From Pseudomonas viridiflava (GTDB taxonomy: Bacteria > Pseudomonadota > Gammaproteobacteria > Pseudomonadales > Pseudomonadaceae): a stretch of 64,000 nucleotides of DNA. Every line of letters starts with the position of its first letter. Positions within the stretch are counted from its first letter, which is position 1. The stretch is from NCBI RefSeq assembly GCF_900580865.1, contig NZ_UTBZ01000169.1, positions 124,001-188,000 on the forward strand, in the 5' to 3' direction. The notes beneath the pieces are model-generated. The model was not told where the DNA came from and made no database searches. It saw only the letters and a list, made by a program, of their open reading frames with translations. Shown piece by piece: positions 1 to 7,329 of the stretch. The position numbers and the translations under genes are program-made.

Positions 1-286
1 GACAATGAGCACGTTGTGCCGCACTGAAAAATGGCGGCAGCGTCACGCAGGTCAGGCCTTCAAACAGCACGGCCAGATCCCAGAGCATCGCGTCGACGCC
101 GTTGTCCAACGCCAGCGCAATCACCTGCGCCTGCTCATCGCGCAAACGCTCCTGGCGATAGAGCACCTCGGCATACAGCGTGGCGTAATCGAGTTTCAGC
201 GTGTCGCCCCACAGGGCGGTCGCGTTGTCATTGCGCCGGGCATGGTCGCGCAGGGTTTCCTGGAAGCGTTGCAGTTCAAGCGACAT
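1..286 (-). CDS. AMP-binding (acyl-CoA synthetase-like) protein, 5' part only
   Basis: Only the first 95 or so codons lie in the window; the gene continues past the left edge. The reading begins MSLELQRFQETLRDHARR and runs into ALWGDTLKLDYATLYAEV, the usual N-terminal pattern of ANL-superfamily adenylating enzymes (acyl-CoA synthetases), which activate a carboxylate with ATP. The P-loop and other core motifs lie outside the window, so substrate class is unknown. The start codon overlaps the last 11 bases of the upstream hemolysin-like gene, indicating one transcript and probable translational coupling. Family call is inference from the N-terminus. Confidence 0.68.
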   Translation of the reverse strand, partial: MSLELQRFQETLRDHARRNDNATALWGDTLKLDYATLYAEVLYRQERLRDEQAQVIALALDNGVDAMLWDLAVLFEGLTCVTLPPFFSAAQRAHC

Positions 287-953
287 GACAGGCTCCTTCA
301 ATCGAACCCGGTAAACCCAGGCGGGCAAACAGGCCGATATTGCGCAAATGGACGAACCCTGCGCGGATGTTGCCGACGTGCACCCAAGGTTTGCTTTCGT
401 AATAACTGCCCCAGTGTTGACGCTCGTCACCCAATCGTTCCGGGTCAGCGGCGCACAATGTCACTGGCTTCAAACCCAGGCGATGGAAGCTGTTGACCAG
501 GCCGATGTTGCCGGTGAACGTCACCCATTCCAGGCCGCCCATGGCCAGCAGATAGGTGATGGCGATGATGCTCAGGCGCGCGCTGCCGGTGTCGCTGGCG
601 GCGAGATTGCCGACTTCGACGATGGCGCTGCGCTCGACCGGACGATCCGCCGCCGCGCTGATCAACGGCTCGATCGGCTCATCCAGATAGCGCTCAAGGA
701 AAAGTGATTCCAGATGCGCGCGACGCACCCCGGCCACGGCGCACAACTCGCCTTCGCCGTTGTGCATGCCGAACAACTCAGGCATGAAGTGGCGGATGTC
801 GGCGCCATGGGCCTTGCGAAAGCGCTGCTGGATAAAGCTTTCAAACGTCGCTCGCAGAGTGTCATCGGGCAGCGCGCCGGTCAGTGTCATCTGCGGTGTT
901 TCGGCTTGACCGAAGCGCAGGGGCAGGGCGATGTTCCAGTCAAATTCGGGCAT
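276..953 (-). CDS. thermostable hemolysin family protein (T_hemolysin)
   Basis: A 225-residue protein resembling the T_hemolysin family, named after Vibrio thermostable delta-hemolysin and distantly GNAT-like. Visible family-type stretches are VEVGNLAA and YLLAMGGLEWVTFTG, followed by LGLKPVTLCAADPERLG. There is no signal peptide or membrane segment, so it is probably cytoplasmic despite the name. In pseudomonads I recall this gene heading an operon with an AMP-binding enzyme, and here it overlaps exactly such a gene by 11 bases. A GGAGG lies about ten bases before the ATG. A PmrA-like direct repeat lies upstream in its orientation. The biochemical role is unknown. Confidence 0.75.
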   Translation of the reverse strand: MPEFDWNIALPLRFGQAETPQMTLTGALPDDTLRATFESFIQQRFRKAHGADIRHFMPELFGMHNGEGELCAVAGVRRAHLESLFLERYLDEPIEPLISAAADRPVERSAIVEVGNLAASDTGSARLSIIAITYLLAMGGLEWVTFTGNIGLVNSFHRLGLKPVTLCAADPERLGDERQHWGSYYESKPWVHVGNIRAGFVHLRNIGLFARLGLPGSIEGACHVA

Positions 954-1002
954 GGGCAGAACGCCTCCCTCAATAGGTTTGAGGCGAGTATCGGAGGCAT
1001 TT

Positions 1003-1019
1003 CTTAACGAAGTCTGAAG
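1003..1019 (-). promoter_or_regulatory. PmrA/QseB-like direct repeat facing the hemolysin-like gene
   Basis: On the minus strand this reads CTTCAG-ACTTC-GTTAAG, two hexamers separated by five bases, close to the CTTAAG-N5-CTTAAG box of PmrA-type response regulators. It lies about 50 bases upstream of the minus-strand start codon. Binding is inference. Confidence 0.45.
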
Positions 1020-1047
1020 GTGAAAAAAGGTTAACGTGAGGGTCTGT

Positions 1048-1064
1048 CTTCAGACTCTCTTAAG
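1048..1064 (+). promoter_or_regulatory. PmrA/QseB-like direct repeat facing cytochrome b561
   Basis: Reads CTTCAG-ACTCT-CTTAAG on the plus strand, one mismatch from the CTTAAG-N5-CTTAAG PmrA consensus, about 100 bases upstream of the cytochrome b561 gene. It mirrors the box on the other strand at 1003-1019, so the two divergent genes appear to carry one box each. Confidence 0.5.
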
Positions 1065-1162
1065 ACTGGGCGGGCAGGGTAACGCCGTCGGTTCGCCCAA
1101 CAACCGGAGCGAGGCGGTCGAACGAATCGGCCGTCACTCACGACAATCACGAGGCGCAGCTT

Positions 1163-1711
1163 ATGACCCGCGACACCGCCGTAACCCGTTATGGAAAACT
1201 CTCAATAACCCTGCACTGGCTGATGCTGGCGCTGTTTGTCGGCGTCTACGCCTGCGTCGAAATCAAGGGCTACCTGCCCAAGGGCAGCGAAGCACGCGGC
1301 TTGCTGATGGGCTTCCACGGCCTGTTCGGCGCGAGCATCTTCGCCCTCGTGTGGATCCGCCTGCTCGGCCGCCTCAGCCCACGCCCACCGATCACCCCCA
1401 AACCCCCTGCGTGGCAGACCGGCATCGCGCACCTGACACACCTGGCGCTGTACGGCCTGATGATCGCCACGCCGATCCTCGCCTGGCTGATGCTCGCCGC
1501 GGCCGACAAACCGTTCCCGTACTTCGGCTTCCACGTCCCGGCCCCCGTGGCCATCGACCCGGACTTCGCCAAGCAACTGAAGTACTGGCATGAACTGATT
1601 GGCAGCACCGGCTACTGGCTGATCGGACTGCACGCAGCGGCGGGGTTGTTTCACCATTATTGGGTGCGGGATAACACGCTGGTGCGGATGCTGCCGGGCC
1701 GCACCGAATAA
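1163..1711 (+). CDS. cytochrome b561 family protein
   Basis: A 182-residue diheme membrane cytochrome of the bacterial b561 family, expected to move electrons in the inner membrane (in E. coli CybB, superoxide or quinone linked). Four hydrophobic segments are visible (about residues 12-30, 48-66, 92-112, 145-168). Candidate heme-ligand histidines are H18 in ITLHW, H52 in GFHGLFG, H143 in YWHELIG and H157 in GLHAAAG, spaced as in the family. It is a single gene, closed by a perfect hairpin terminator 20 bases after its stop. The PmrA-like box upstream suggests response-regulator control, as is known for some b561 genes. Confidence 0.88.
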   Translation: MTRDTAVTRYGKLSITLHWLMLALFVGVYACVEIKGYLPKGSEARGLLMGFHGLFGASIFALVWIRLLGRLSPRPPITPKPPAWQTGIAHLTHLALYGLMIATPILAWLMLAAADKPFPYFGFHVPAPVAIDPDFAKQLKYWHELIGSTGYWLIGLHAAAGLFHHYWVRDNTLVRMLPGRTE

Positions 1712-1730
1712 CCCTGATCCACTACAACCC

Positions 1731-1766
1731 CTGTGGGAGCGAGCTTGCTCGCTCCCACAGTTTTTT
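1731..1766 (+). terminator. perfect REP-derived hairpin terminator
   Basis: A perfect 14-base-pair stem with a two-base TT loop (1731-1760), followed at once by six T. The stem is two inverted REP cores fused head to head, so a REP element appears to serve as the intrinsic terminator of the cytochrome b561 gene. Confidence 0.85.
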
Positions 1767-1847
1767 GTGATGTTCTAGAGTCACCGACACTTCAGGTTTT
1801 GCGTCTGCCTGCCGATGAAATCTGCACGATTTCAACGGATGCCATTC

Positions 1848-2741
1848 ATGAACAAGGTTGTTGCTGTACTGGCGCTTACTGCCCTCGTTGCAGGCTGCAA
1901 ATCCCACCATCGCCCCAATCTTGCGGACGATGAATTCCCCAGCTTTCGTTGTGCGGCGTACTTCAAGCAAGCGTCGATCAGTGAGCAGCAGTTCGACGAA
2001 ATCCGCTATCTCAGCACCCAGAACGCCAACTGCAAGGTGATCCTCGGTGAGATGTACGAGCAGGGACATGGCGTGCCGAAAAACATCGAGAAGGCCAAAG
2101 ACATCTATGAGTCGGTGGCCCGACGTGCGCCGAATGTCTACAGCCGACTGGGCGATATGGCGGCAGCCGGTGTCGGCGGGCCGGTCGATCTGGTGGCTGC
2201 CCGGGACTTTTTTGAGCGCTCTATCGCGGAGCCCGGCAATACCGCAATGGAGCTCAAAGTCGCCGAGTTTCTGGAGAACGGCAAAGGCGGCCCGCAAGAC
2301 CTTCAGGGGGCGCTGAAGCTGTATTTCAAAGCCGACTCATGGGACAACCTCCAACGCCTGCGCACCAAAGGCGTGGTGATGACGATCGAACAACAACAGC
2401 AGTACAACAAGGTTTATCTCAATAGGATGCAGTACGGTGTCAGGGCGAAGATTGAAGGTATCGAGAAAGTGCTGGCGCAAGAAAAGCTGTCGCCCCCCGA
2501 GCGCAAGTCGGTGCAGCTGGAACTGACTTACACCCCCGGCTCGTTGGTGCCAGTGATTGCCTTGCGGCAAAGTTGCGGTAACAGTGCCATCGACCAAAAA
2601 GTCATGCAGGGTTTTAGCGATTACCGATACCCCGGCGAACCGATCCTTTCGCCGCAGCAGAAAAACCACACGACTGTCGCCAGCGTCAGAACCGATGGGC
2701 TGACCGATAGAGAGCGACTCAGAGCGCTATCGAAAAAATAA
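1848..2741 (+). CDS. Sel1-repeat lipoprotein
   Basis: A 297-residue lipoprotein. The start at MNKVVAVLALTALVAGC gives a short lipoprotein signal peptide with lipobox LVAGC and Cys17 as the lipidation site; upstream in-frame ATGs at 1815 and 1839 would only lengthen the leader. Residues about 55-160 carry Sel1/TPR-like repeats (GEMYEQGHGVPKNIEKAKDIYE, then two looser repeats ending GALKLYFKAD). Such proteins usually act as periplasmic scaffolds; AlgK is a known example. The C-terminal third has no recognisable domain. It is monocistronic between the terminator and a DUF4287 gene. Exact partner unknown. Confidence 0.78.
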   Translation: MNKVVAVLALTALVAGCKSHHRPNLADDEFPSFRCAAYFKQASISEQQFDEIRYLSTQNANCKVILGEMYEQGHGVPKNIEKAKDIYESVARRAPNVYSRLGDMAAAGVGGPVDLVAARDFFERSIAEPGNTAMELKVAEFLENGKGGPQDLQGALKLYFKADSWDNLQRLRTKGVVMTIEQQQQYNKVYLNRMQYGVRAKIEGIEKVLAQEKLSPPERKSVQLELTYTPGSLVPVIALRQSCGNSAIDQKVMQGFSDYRYPGEPILSPQQKNHTTVASVRTDGLTDRERLRALSKK

Positions 2742-2866
2742 GGGGTGCCGTGTGGCCCGAACTGATCGGCGGGCCACTTGCCGGAACAGCGTCTCGCGTC
2801 CACTCTATGACCTGCCGACAAGGAGCGTCCGCCGACCCTCCGTCGTGACCACAGGGAGCTTGCAGC

Positions 2867-3079
2867 ATGAGCGAAGACAACAAGGTAAAAGGCCCGGCTT
2901 CATACTTTCCCTCCATCGAGAAAAAATACGGCCAGCCCATTGATCACTGGCTGAACCTGCTCGCCGGCATCAGCGACAAGAAGCACATGGAACTGGTGGC
3001 GTGGCTCAAGGACGAACACGGCATCGGCCACGGTCATGCCAACGCCTTGGTGGCGCACCATCTGGCGGGTAAACAGTGA
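2867..3079 (+). CDS. DUF4287 domain-containing protein
   Basis: A 70-residue soluble protein, essentially one DUF4287 domain (YFPSIEKKYGQPIDHWLNLL, then KHMELVAWLKDEHGIGHGHANALVAHHL). The helix-rich KHMELVxWLK...GHGHANALV pattern is typical of the family. A GGGAG about ten bases before the ATG supports this start. The next gene, a GNAT, begins 14 bases downstream, so the two are likely cotranscribed. Function unknown. Confidence 0.8.
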   Translation: MSEDNKVKGPASYFPSIEKKYGQPIDHWLNLLAGISDKKHMELVAWLKDEHGIGHGHANALVAHHLAGKQ

Positions 3080-3092
3080 GGGCAGGGCAGCG

Positions 3093-3572
3093 ATGAATTT
3101 CTCCCACCGGCCAGTGACGACCGACGACGTCAACACCCTCTGCAGCTTTCCCCAAGGCGAACAAGAGCTGTTCTTCATGTTCCCGAAAGCCAACTTCCCG
3201 CTGACGGAAGAGCAGATGCACAGCGCAATCAGCCAACGCTTCGACTCCACGGCTTTTCTGGCCAACGGCGAGTTCGTCGGCTTCGCCAACTTCTACCGCG
3301 CTGAGCACGATGGCATCTGCTGCATCGGCAACGTCATCGTCGCGCCATATGCCCGTGGCCAGGGGGTTGCGCGATACATCGTCGAAACCATGACCGCAGT
3401 GGGGTTCGAAAAATACCAGGCGAAAGAAGTGCAGCTCTCTTGCTTCAACGAAAACACCGCAGGCCTGCTGCTCTACCCGAAACTTGGCTTCGTACCGTTC
3501 TCCATCGAAGAGCGCCCGGCGCCAAATGGTGGACGATCCGCCCTCATCTACATGACACGCCACCGACCATAG
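3093..3572 (+). CDS. GNAT family N-acetyltransferase
   Basis: A 159-residue GCN5-type acetyltransferase. The acetyl-CoA site is visible as VIVAPYARGQGVARYIVETM (Q/RxxGxG/A motif), followed by the family beta-strand and LSCFNENTAGLLLYPKLGFVPF, which contains the typical Asn and the LYxKLGF motif. The start at MNFSHRPVTTDD was chosen because it follows AGGGCA at a suitable distance; an in-frame upstream start at 3036 would overlap the preceding gene. Substrate not predictable. Confidence 0.85.
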   Translation: MNFSHRPVTTDDVNTLCSFPQGEQELFFMFPKANFPLTEEQMHSAISQRFDSTAFLANGEFVGFANFYRAEHDGICCIGNVIVAPYARGQGVARYIVETMTAVGFEKYQAKEVQLSCFNENTAGLLLYPKLGFVPFSIEERPAPNGGRSALIYMTRHRP

Positions 3573-3583
3573 CCATCCCCCAA

Positions 3584-3822
3584 TCTCTGTGGGAGCCGAG
3601 CTTGCCCGCGATGACGCCAGCCCGCCCGCCGCGAACCCCGAGCCCAACACAAAACCTGTGGGAGCGAGCCTGCTCGCGAAGACGCCAGCCCAATCACCCC
3701 AAATCCCAAGCCAGACTCAATCCCCTGTAGGAGTGAGCCTGCTCGCGATAACGCCAGCCCAGCCACCACAAGTCTCGCGCCAACCACAAACCCCCTGTGG
3801 GAGCGAGCCTGCTCGCGAAGAC
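3584..3822 (+). repeat. tandem array of four REP elements
   Basis: Four REP cores in the same orientation begin near 3588, 3656, 3726 and 3795, about 69 bases apart. Each is followed by a related tail (GACGCCAGCC or close). The first and third are degenerate (GAGCCGAGCTTGCCCGC; GAGTGAGCCTGCTCGC). The copies are direct, not the usual inverted REPIN pair. The remaining sequence to 3960 holds no gene that I can support. Confidence 0.85.
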
Positions 3823-3959
3823 GTCCACCCCATCAACCACTGAGCGAAATAAACAGTAAAAACCACCACTGTTTAAACGAAGCCTCAAGTAACCACCGAA
3901 ACCCTACAACGCCTTGCGCCGTTACCTACGACTAAGCCAGAATCCGCCGGCTTGTGCGT

Positions 3960-4211
3960 CTAGGGCGCGGGTTCTATCGTCTGTCGGTCGCTGAAAAACA
4001 GTGATCGGGTTTGGTAGCCCTGAGTTTTCGTAGATTGCATAAGCATCATGATTCGCAGTGTCTGTTCGATACGGCTTTTATGGTGGTCATGCACAGGGCG
4101 TCTTCGGGCGCGCCGGTTTTCTACGTCCCGGTCTACCAACCTGCGCATGGCCGCCACCCTCGTTTGGTAGCGAGAGTGATGGCTCCTTTTTTTGACGTAG
4201 GAGCTTCATCA
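3960..4211 (+). ncRNA. structured 5' leader (candidate cis-regulatory RNA) of the DUF6124 gene
   Basis: The 250 bases before the DUF6124 start contain ordered complementary segments. TTTGGTAG sits in two small hairpins: GGG-loop-CCC at 4007-4020 and CTCG-loop-CGAG at 4159-4174. A CTACCAA at 4133-4139 can pair with either copy. Just before the gene, GCTCCT (4182-4187) can pair with AGGAGC (4199-4204), hiding the Shine-Dalgarno AGGAG. Alternative pairing of one segment with two loops, plus a sequestered ribosome site, is what a translational switch or binding-protein leader would look like. I recall similar leader sequence upstream of DUF6124/DUF3077-type genes in Pseudomonas but cannot name an established RNA family. 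Confidence 0.5.
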
Positions 4212-4574
4212 ATGATCAAACCAACACCCAACCCACCCGAAACCGACCCCACATCCCCCTACGAATCCCCCGACTCCAAGCGATTCCACGAAGCCGCCGA
4301 ACGCGCCCTCGACCACTACCTCAAACCCGCCAGCCAAATCATGGCCAGCACCCAACAACCCGAACGCATGTACCTCGCCAACCCGAAGTACAACAGCGAA
4401 TCCCTGCTCGCCAACGCCAGCGAAACCCTAGGCTCCGCCAGCGAAATGCTCCTCAACTTCGCCGCCATGCTCGACACCCCCCACCGCAAAACCGCACTGG
4501 GCATCGCCCAAGTCGTGATGCTCGGCGAAATCGCCGTCAACCAAGCGCTGGATAACGTCGAAATCGCCAGCTAA
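4212..4574 (+). CDS. DUF6124 (formerly DUF3077-type) family protein
   Basis: A 120-residue small protein with a proline-rich N-terminus (KPTPNPPETDP) followed by a helical domain, FHEAAERALDHYLKP...SESLLANASETLGSASEMLLNFAAMLDTPHRKTALGIAQVVMLGEIAVNQAL. This pattern is common, often in several copies, in Pseudomonas genomes. The start follows a strong AGGAG, eight bases upstream, within the structured leader. An upstream in-frame start at 4011 would run through that leader and is rejected. It lies directly before the effector gene, but the family occurs in many contexts, so a link is unproven. Function unknown. Confidence 0.78.
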   Translation: MIKPTPNPPETDPTSPYESPDSKRFHEAAERALDHYLKPASQIMASTQQPERMYLANPKYNSESLLANASETLGSASEMLLNFAAMLDTPHRKTALGIAQVVMLGEIAVNQALDNVEIAS

Positions 4575-4583
4575 CCCCCACCC

Positions 4584-4605
4584 CGACGAGGGGAAACCCT
4601 CGTCG
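4584..4605 (+). terminator. GAAA-tetraloop hairpin after the DUF6124 gene
   Basis: A nine-base-pair stem (CGACGAGGG with CCCTCGTCG) closed by a GAAA tetraloop lies ten bases after the stop. No T-tract follows, so termination is uncertain; it could instead protect the transcript end or attenuate read-through into the effector gene. Confidence 0.5.
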
Positions 4606-4710
4606 AACCCCGCTGTCACACCCTGGCTGGCACACGGCCACGGCTTGCGCCCCCCAGCCACGGCTGTCACCCTTCGGGCCGTTCTCAAGGATCAGAACCA
4701 GGAATCATGG

Positions 4711-6252
4711 ATGAGTGGCTACGTACCCAACCCCCCGAAAAACTACCGCTACGAAGAAGCCAAACCCGTCGATATTCACGCCCAGCGTTGGGCGGAATAT
4801 GAGAAACACGGGAAAGAACCTGCGCGCGAACCTGAAAAAATCGGGATTGCGTTGAGGATTGGGGTGTTCTTTGATGGCACTGGGAATAATGCGAACAACA
4901 CGGCGGCTGGATTGCTGTGTGGGGCGCAGCATCCCATTGCGCCCGAGGATATCCCTGCCAGTTGTCAGCCCTATATGGGGAACCCGGACAGCAGTTATGG
5001 CGCTGGCGCGACCAATGTAAAGAAGCTTGCCGACCTGTATTACGAAGCTCCGATTGCTGAAGGAGAGGGACCGATAAAGCAGGTATCCCGCCCTTTGTAC
5101 ATTGAAGGCATTGGTACTCAATCCAATGAAGAAGACAGTTTGGTCGGTCAAGGCATGGGGCGTGGAGAGACTGGAGTCGCAGGGCGTGTTCAGACTTCGT
5201 TTACCTTCATCAAACAAGTCCTTGAGGATGCCCTTCAAGAGAATCCCGGCAGTGAAATTACATCTATCACCTTTGATACTTTCGGATTCAGTCGAGGCGC
5301 AGCGGCAGCTCGCCATTTCTCAAATGAAATAGTACGAGGCAAGCAGGGACCGCTAAGAGATCTGTTGGCAACTTACGCCAATAATTTCTCCCGGACCTTT
5401 GTCGACCAGTACGGTGGCAGTTTCCGAATGGGCTTCATTGGGCTGTTCGATACGGTGCCGTCAATTGCTGGCTTTACGAATCTTGGCAGGGTGAAAAGCC
5501 CCATAGCACCGGGCGTAAAACTGTACCTAGATCCGCGTTTTTTCAAGGACGTCGTCCACTTGGTTGCGCGCGACGAATGTCGGGCCAACTTCGCCCTCAG
5601 TAACGTCAAACCCGACTATCCAGAATACGCATTTCCAGGTGTTCACTCGGATATCGGAGGCAGCTACCTTGATGAAGTCGAAGAGTGTGTTTTGGTCAGT
5701 CCTATGCAAACGCTTGACGTTTGGAGCAACACTGACGTGAAAACAACCTCGATCTATAAGGATGCCGCTCGGGTAAAAAATCATTGGGTAGCCAAAGGCT
5801 GGCCTGCTCATCTGTTGGAAATCGTAACGCCCACTGCGCTTGCGTTGCCGGCTGAGCCGCAAGATCGTTTCGGGCCTAAGCAAAAACGCGTATACGCTGG
5901 GCTACAACTCAAACGCCCGGTTAGTGGCAAACTCTCAACGGTTTACTTGAGAGTGATGTATCAGTTGGCCAAAGAAAAAGGTGTTCCGTTCACCGACATT
6001 CCTGGACGAACCGAGTATGCCGTTCCCCAGGAATTGCAATCGCTCTGTGACAGGTTTGTCGCCGGCGACTACAGCACCACCGCAGAAGAAGAGCAATTGC
6101 TGAAACTGAAATACATTCATACCTCTGCCAACTGGAATCACCCGCAAGGGAGACGTGACGGCAGCGGCTTGAAAGCCGTTTACATCAATGCACCAACGGA
6201 CGATGGCATTCGCGTGCAGCATCCTCACGTAGCTGATTGGAAGCTTTGGTAA
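4711..6252 (+). CDS. Tle1-like (DUF2235) phospholipase, probable T6SS effector
   Basis: A 513-residue alpha/beta-hydrolase of the DUF2235 family that includes Tle1 phospholipases delivered by type VI secretion. Visible features are the family N-terminal signature LRIGVFFDGTGNN (49-60), the nucleophile elbow GFSRG with Ser194, a candidate acid Asp247 in GLFDTVPS, and His312 in PGVHSDIGGSY, together a plausible Ser-Asp-His triad. There is no signal peptide, as expected for a T6SS cargo. The start follows AGGA; a longer reading from 4645 has no ribosome site. Its stop overlaps the start of a lipoprotein gene (TAATG), the usual effector-immunity arrangement. No VgrG, PAAR or adaptor gene lies nearby. 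Secretion route is inference. Confidence 0.82.
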   Translation: MSGYVPNPPKNYRYEEAKPVDIHAQRWAEYEKHGKEPAREPEKIGIALRIGVFFDGTGNNANNTAAGLLCGAQHPIAPEDIPASCQPYMGNPDSSYGAGATNVKKLADLYYEAPIAEGEGPIKQVSRPLYIEGIGTQSNEEDSLVGQGMGRGETGVAGRVQTSFTFIKQVLEDALQENPGSEITSITFDTFGFSRGAAAARHFSNEIVRGKQGPLRDLLATYANNFSRTFVDQYGGSFRMGFIGLFDTVPSIAGFTNLGRVKSPIAPGVKLYLDPRFFKDVVHLVARDECRANFALSNVKPDYPEYAFPGVHSDIGGSYLDEVEECVLVSPMQTLDVWSNTDVKTTSIYKDAARVKNHWVAKGWPAHLLEIVTPTALALPAEPQDRFGPKQKRVYAGLQLKRPVSGKLSTVYLRVMYQLAKEKGVPFTDIPGRTEYAVPQELQSLCDRFVAGDYSTTAEEEQLLKLKYIHTSANWNHPQGRRDGSGLKAVYINAPTDDGIRVQHPHVADWKLW

Positions 6253-6908
6253 TGAGAATACTCGTAGCTCTATTGAGCGTTTTGGTCTTCACCGGCTGTC
6301 ACGCAACAAGCTCCAACTCAGGTGAAAACGATCCCAAATACCCGTGGTGGGAGCTGGCATTTATCAAACCCAACTTCATGAACGTGTGGGTTGAAGACAG
6401 CTCTGTGGAAGACATTGACGGTAAGACCTTCCTGCGAGCTGGGGGAGGGAATGCCAGCGGTGCAGAGCCGAATGACGACAAAGAATCTGCGCGCGGTTGG
6501 ATTGGTGTTGGAGGTACAGGCAAGCCGGTTATTGGTGCAGGACTACCTAAGCGGATTTTTGTCCGCTGGCAGTCGATACCAGAGAAAAAAACTTACCGGG
6601 CATGGGTAGATATCCCTGAAGAAGCCAGACAAGTGATGGTGACGTCTACCCATCAGCGCTGCCCGGAAACTCCCGAGAAAACCGCACGCTTCATGGCCTC
6701 CGTCTATTTGGGACTCGCCCCGGGTGGTGTGGTGCAAGTGTGGGTAAGAGATTTATGCCGGCGCCCAGTGAAAGTCGCTCGTGCCCAAGCTGAGTTGGAG
6801 CCGCTGGGACCCGAGTTGGGTAAGAATGGTGGTCAGTATGCTTATCCCATAAGTGAAAAGGCCAAGCGGTATATCGACAAGTACGGCATTCCCTATGGGA
6901 GTTGGTAA
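6252..6908 (+). CDS. DUF2931 lipoprotein, probable immunity protein of the lipase
   Basis: A 218-residue lipoprotein with signal peptide MRILVALLSVLVFTGC, lipidated at Cys16. It resembles the DUF2931 family (NDPKYPWWELAFIKPNFMNVWVEDS; later RIFVRWQSIPEKKTYRAWVDIPEE). Periplasmic lipoproteins encoded immediately downstream of Tle1-type lipases usually neutralise them, since the enzyme attacks membrane phospholipids from the periplasm. The ATG shares one base with the effector stop, giving tight coupling. A decayed paralogue follows ten bases downstream. The immunity role is inferred from position and localisation. Confidence 0.75.
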   Translation: MRILVALLSVLVFTGCHATSSNSGENDPKYPWWELAFIKPNFMNVWVEDSSVEDIDGKTFLRAGGGNASGAEPNDDKESARGWIGVGGTGKPVIGAGLPKRIFVRWQSIPEKKTYRAWVDIPEEARQVMVTSTHQRCPETPEKTARFMASVYLGLAPGGVVQVWVRDLCRRPVKVARAQAELEPLGPELGKNGGQYAYPISEKAKRYIDKYGIPYGSW

Positions 6909-6918
6909 TCGTCACCCG

Positions 6919-7197
6919 GTGAAACAGCTGATAACGGTGTTTGTTGCTCTGTTAATTACTGGTTGCCAGTCAAGTATTCCACTATCAGTCAAAAACGACC
7001 CAAAATCTCCGTGGTAGGCGTTTGGTTTTACTGAACCGCATTACATGAAAGCCTAGGTTGAGGAGGCTTTCGTCGGAGACATTAAAGGAAATATATTCCT
7101 GCGCATCTCAGTCGGATAATCGCTATGTCCTAGCCAAAATAAGAGCGACTGGCGTTATGCGTACCGCGTCAGCAAGAAATTCAAATGTTATATCTAG
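6919..7197 (+). pseudogene. decayed second copy of the DUF2931 immunity lipoprotein
   Basis: Reading from GTG at 6919 gives a lipoprotein leader ending LLITGC, with Cys at position 16 exactly as in the intact gene. It continues KNDPKSPW, a stop, AFGFTEPHYMKA, a stop, VEEAFVGDIKGNIFLR, then a third stop at 7117. This tracks the intact protein (NDPKYPW-WELAF-KPNFMN-WVED-VEDIDGKTFLR) residue by residue. In another frame, 7150-7197 gives WRYAYRVSKKFKCYI, matching the intact C-terminus QYAYPISEKAKRYI. The middle of about 120 residues is missing. It is therefore a tandem duplicate with nonsense codons and an internal deletion. Confidence 0.8.
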
Positions 7198-7251
7198 AAA
7201 TTTGTAATTGCATATGGCTGTTGGCAAGGTGTGATCCAATAAAGGTAGAGG

Positions 7252-7281
7252 GGCTAGACCAAATTAAAAGGTGGTCTAGCC
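7252..7281. terminator. hairpin between convergent units
   Basis: A perfect ten-base-pair stem (GGCTAGACCA with TGGTCTAGCC) and a ten-base loop, in the gap between the immunity pseudogene and the convergent SIR2 operon. A short T-rich stretch follows on the plus strand. It probably ends one or both transcripts. Confidence 0.6.
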
Positions 7282-7329
7282 GATCTTTCTGGTTCTTTTA
7301 CAAAATATTTGCCTAGTCTTTATGAGGGT

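Noticed and set aside
1036..1593. Plus-strand open frame overlapping cytochrome b561
   Set aside because: Out-of-frame shadow; the b561 frame carries the heme-ligand histidines and membrane segments.
3584..3822. CRISPR array
   Set aside because: Only four diverged REP cores with related tails and unequal spacing; no cas genes.
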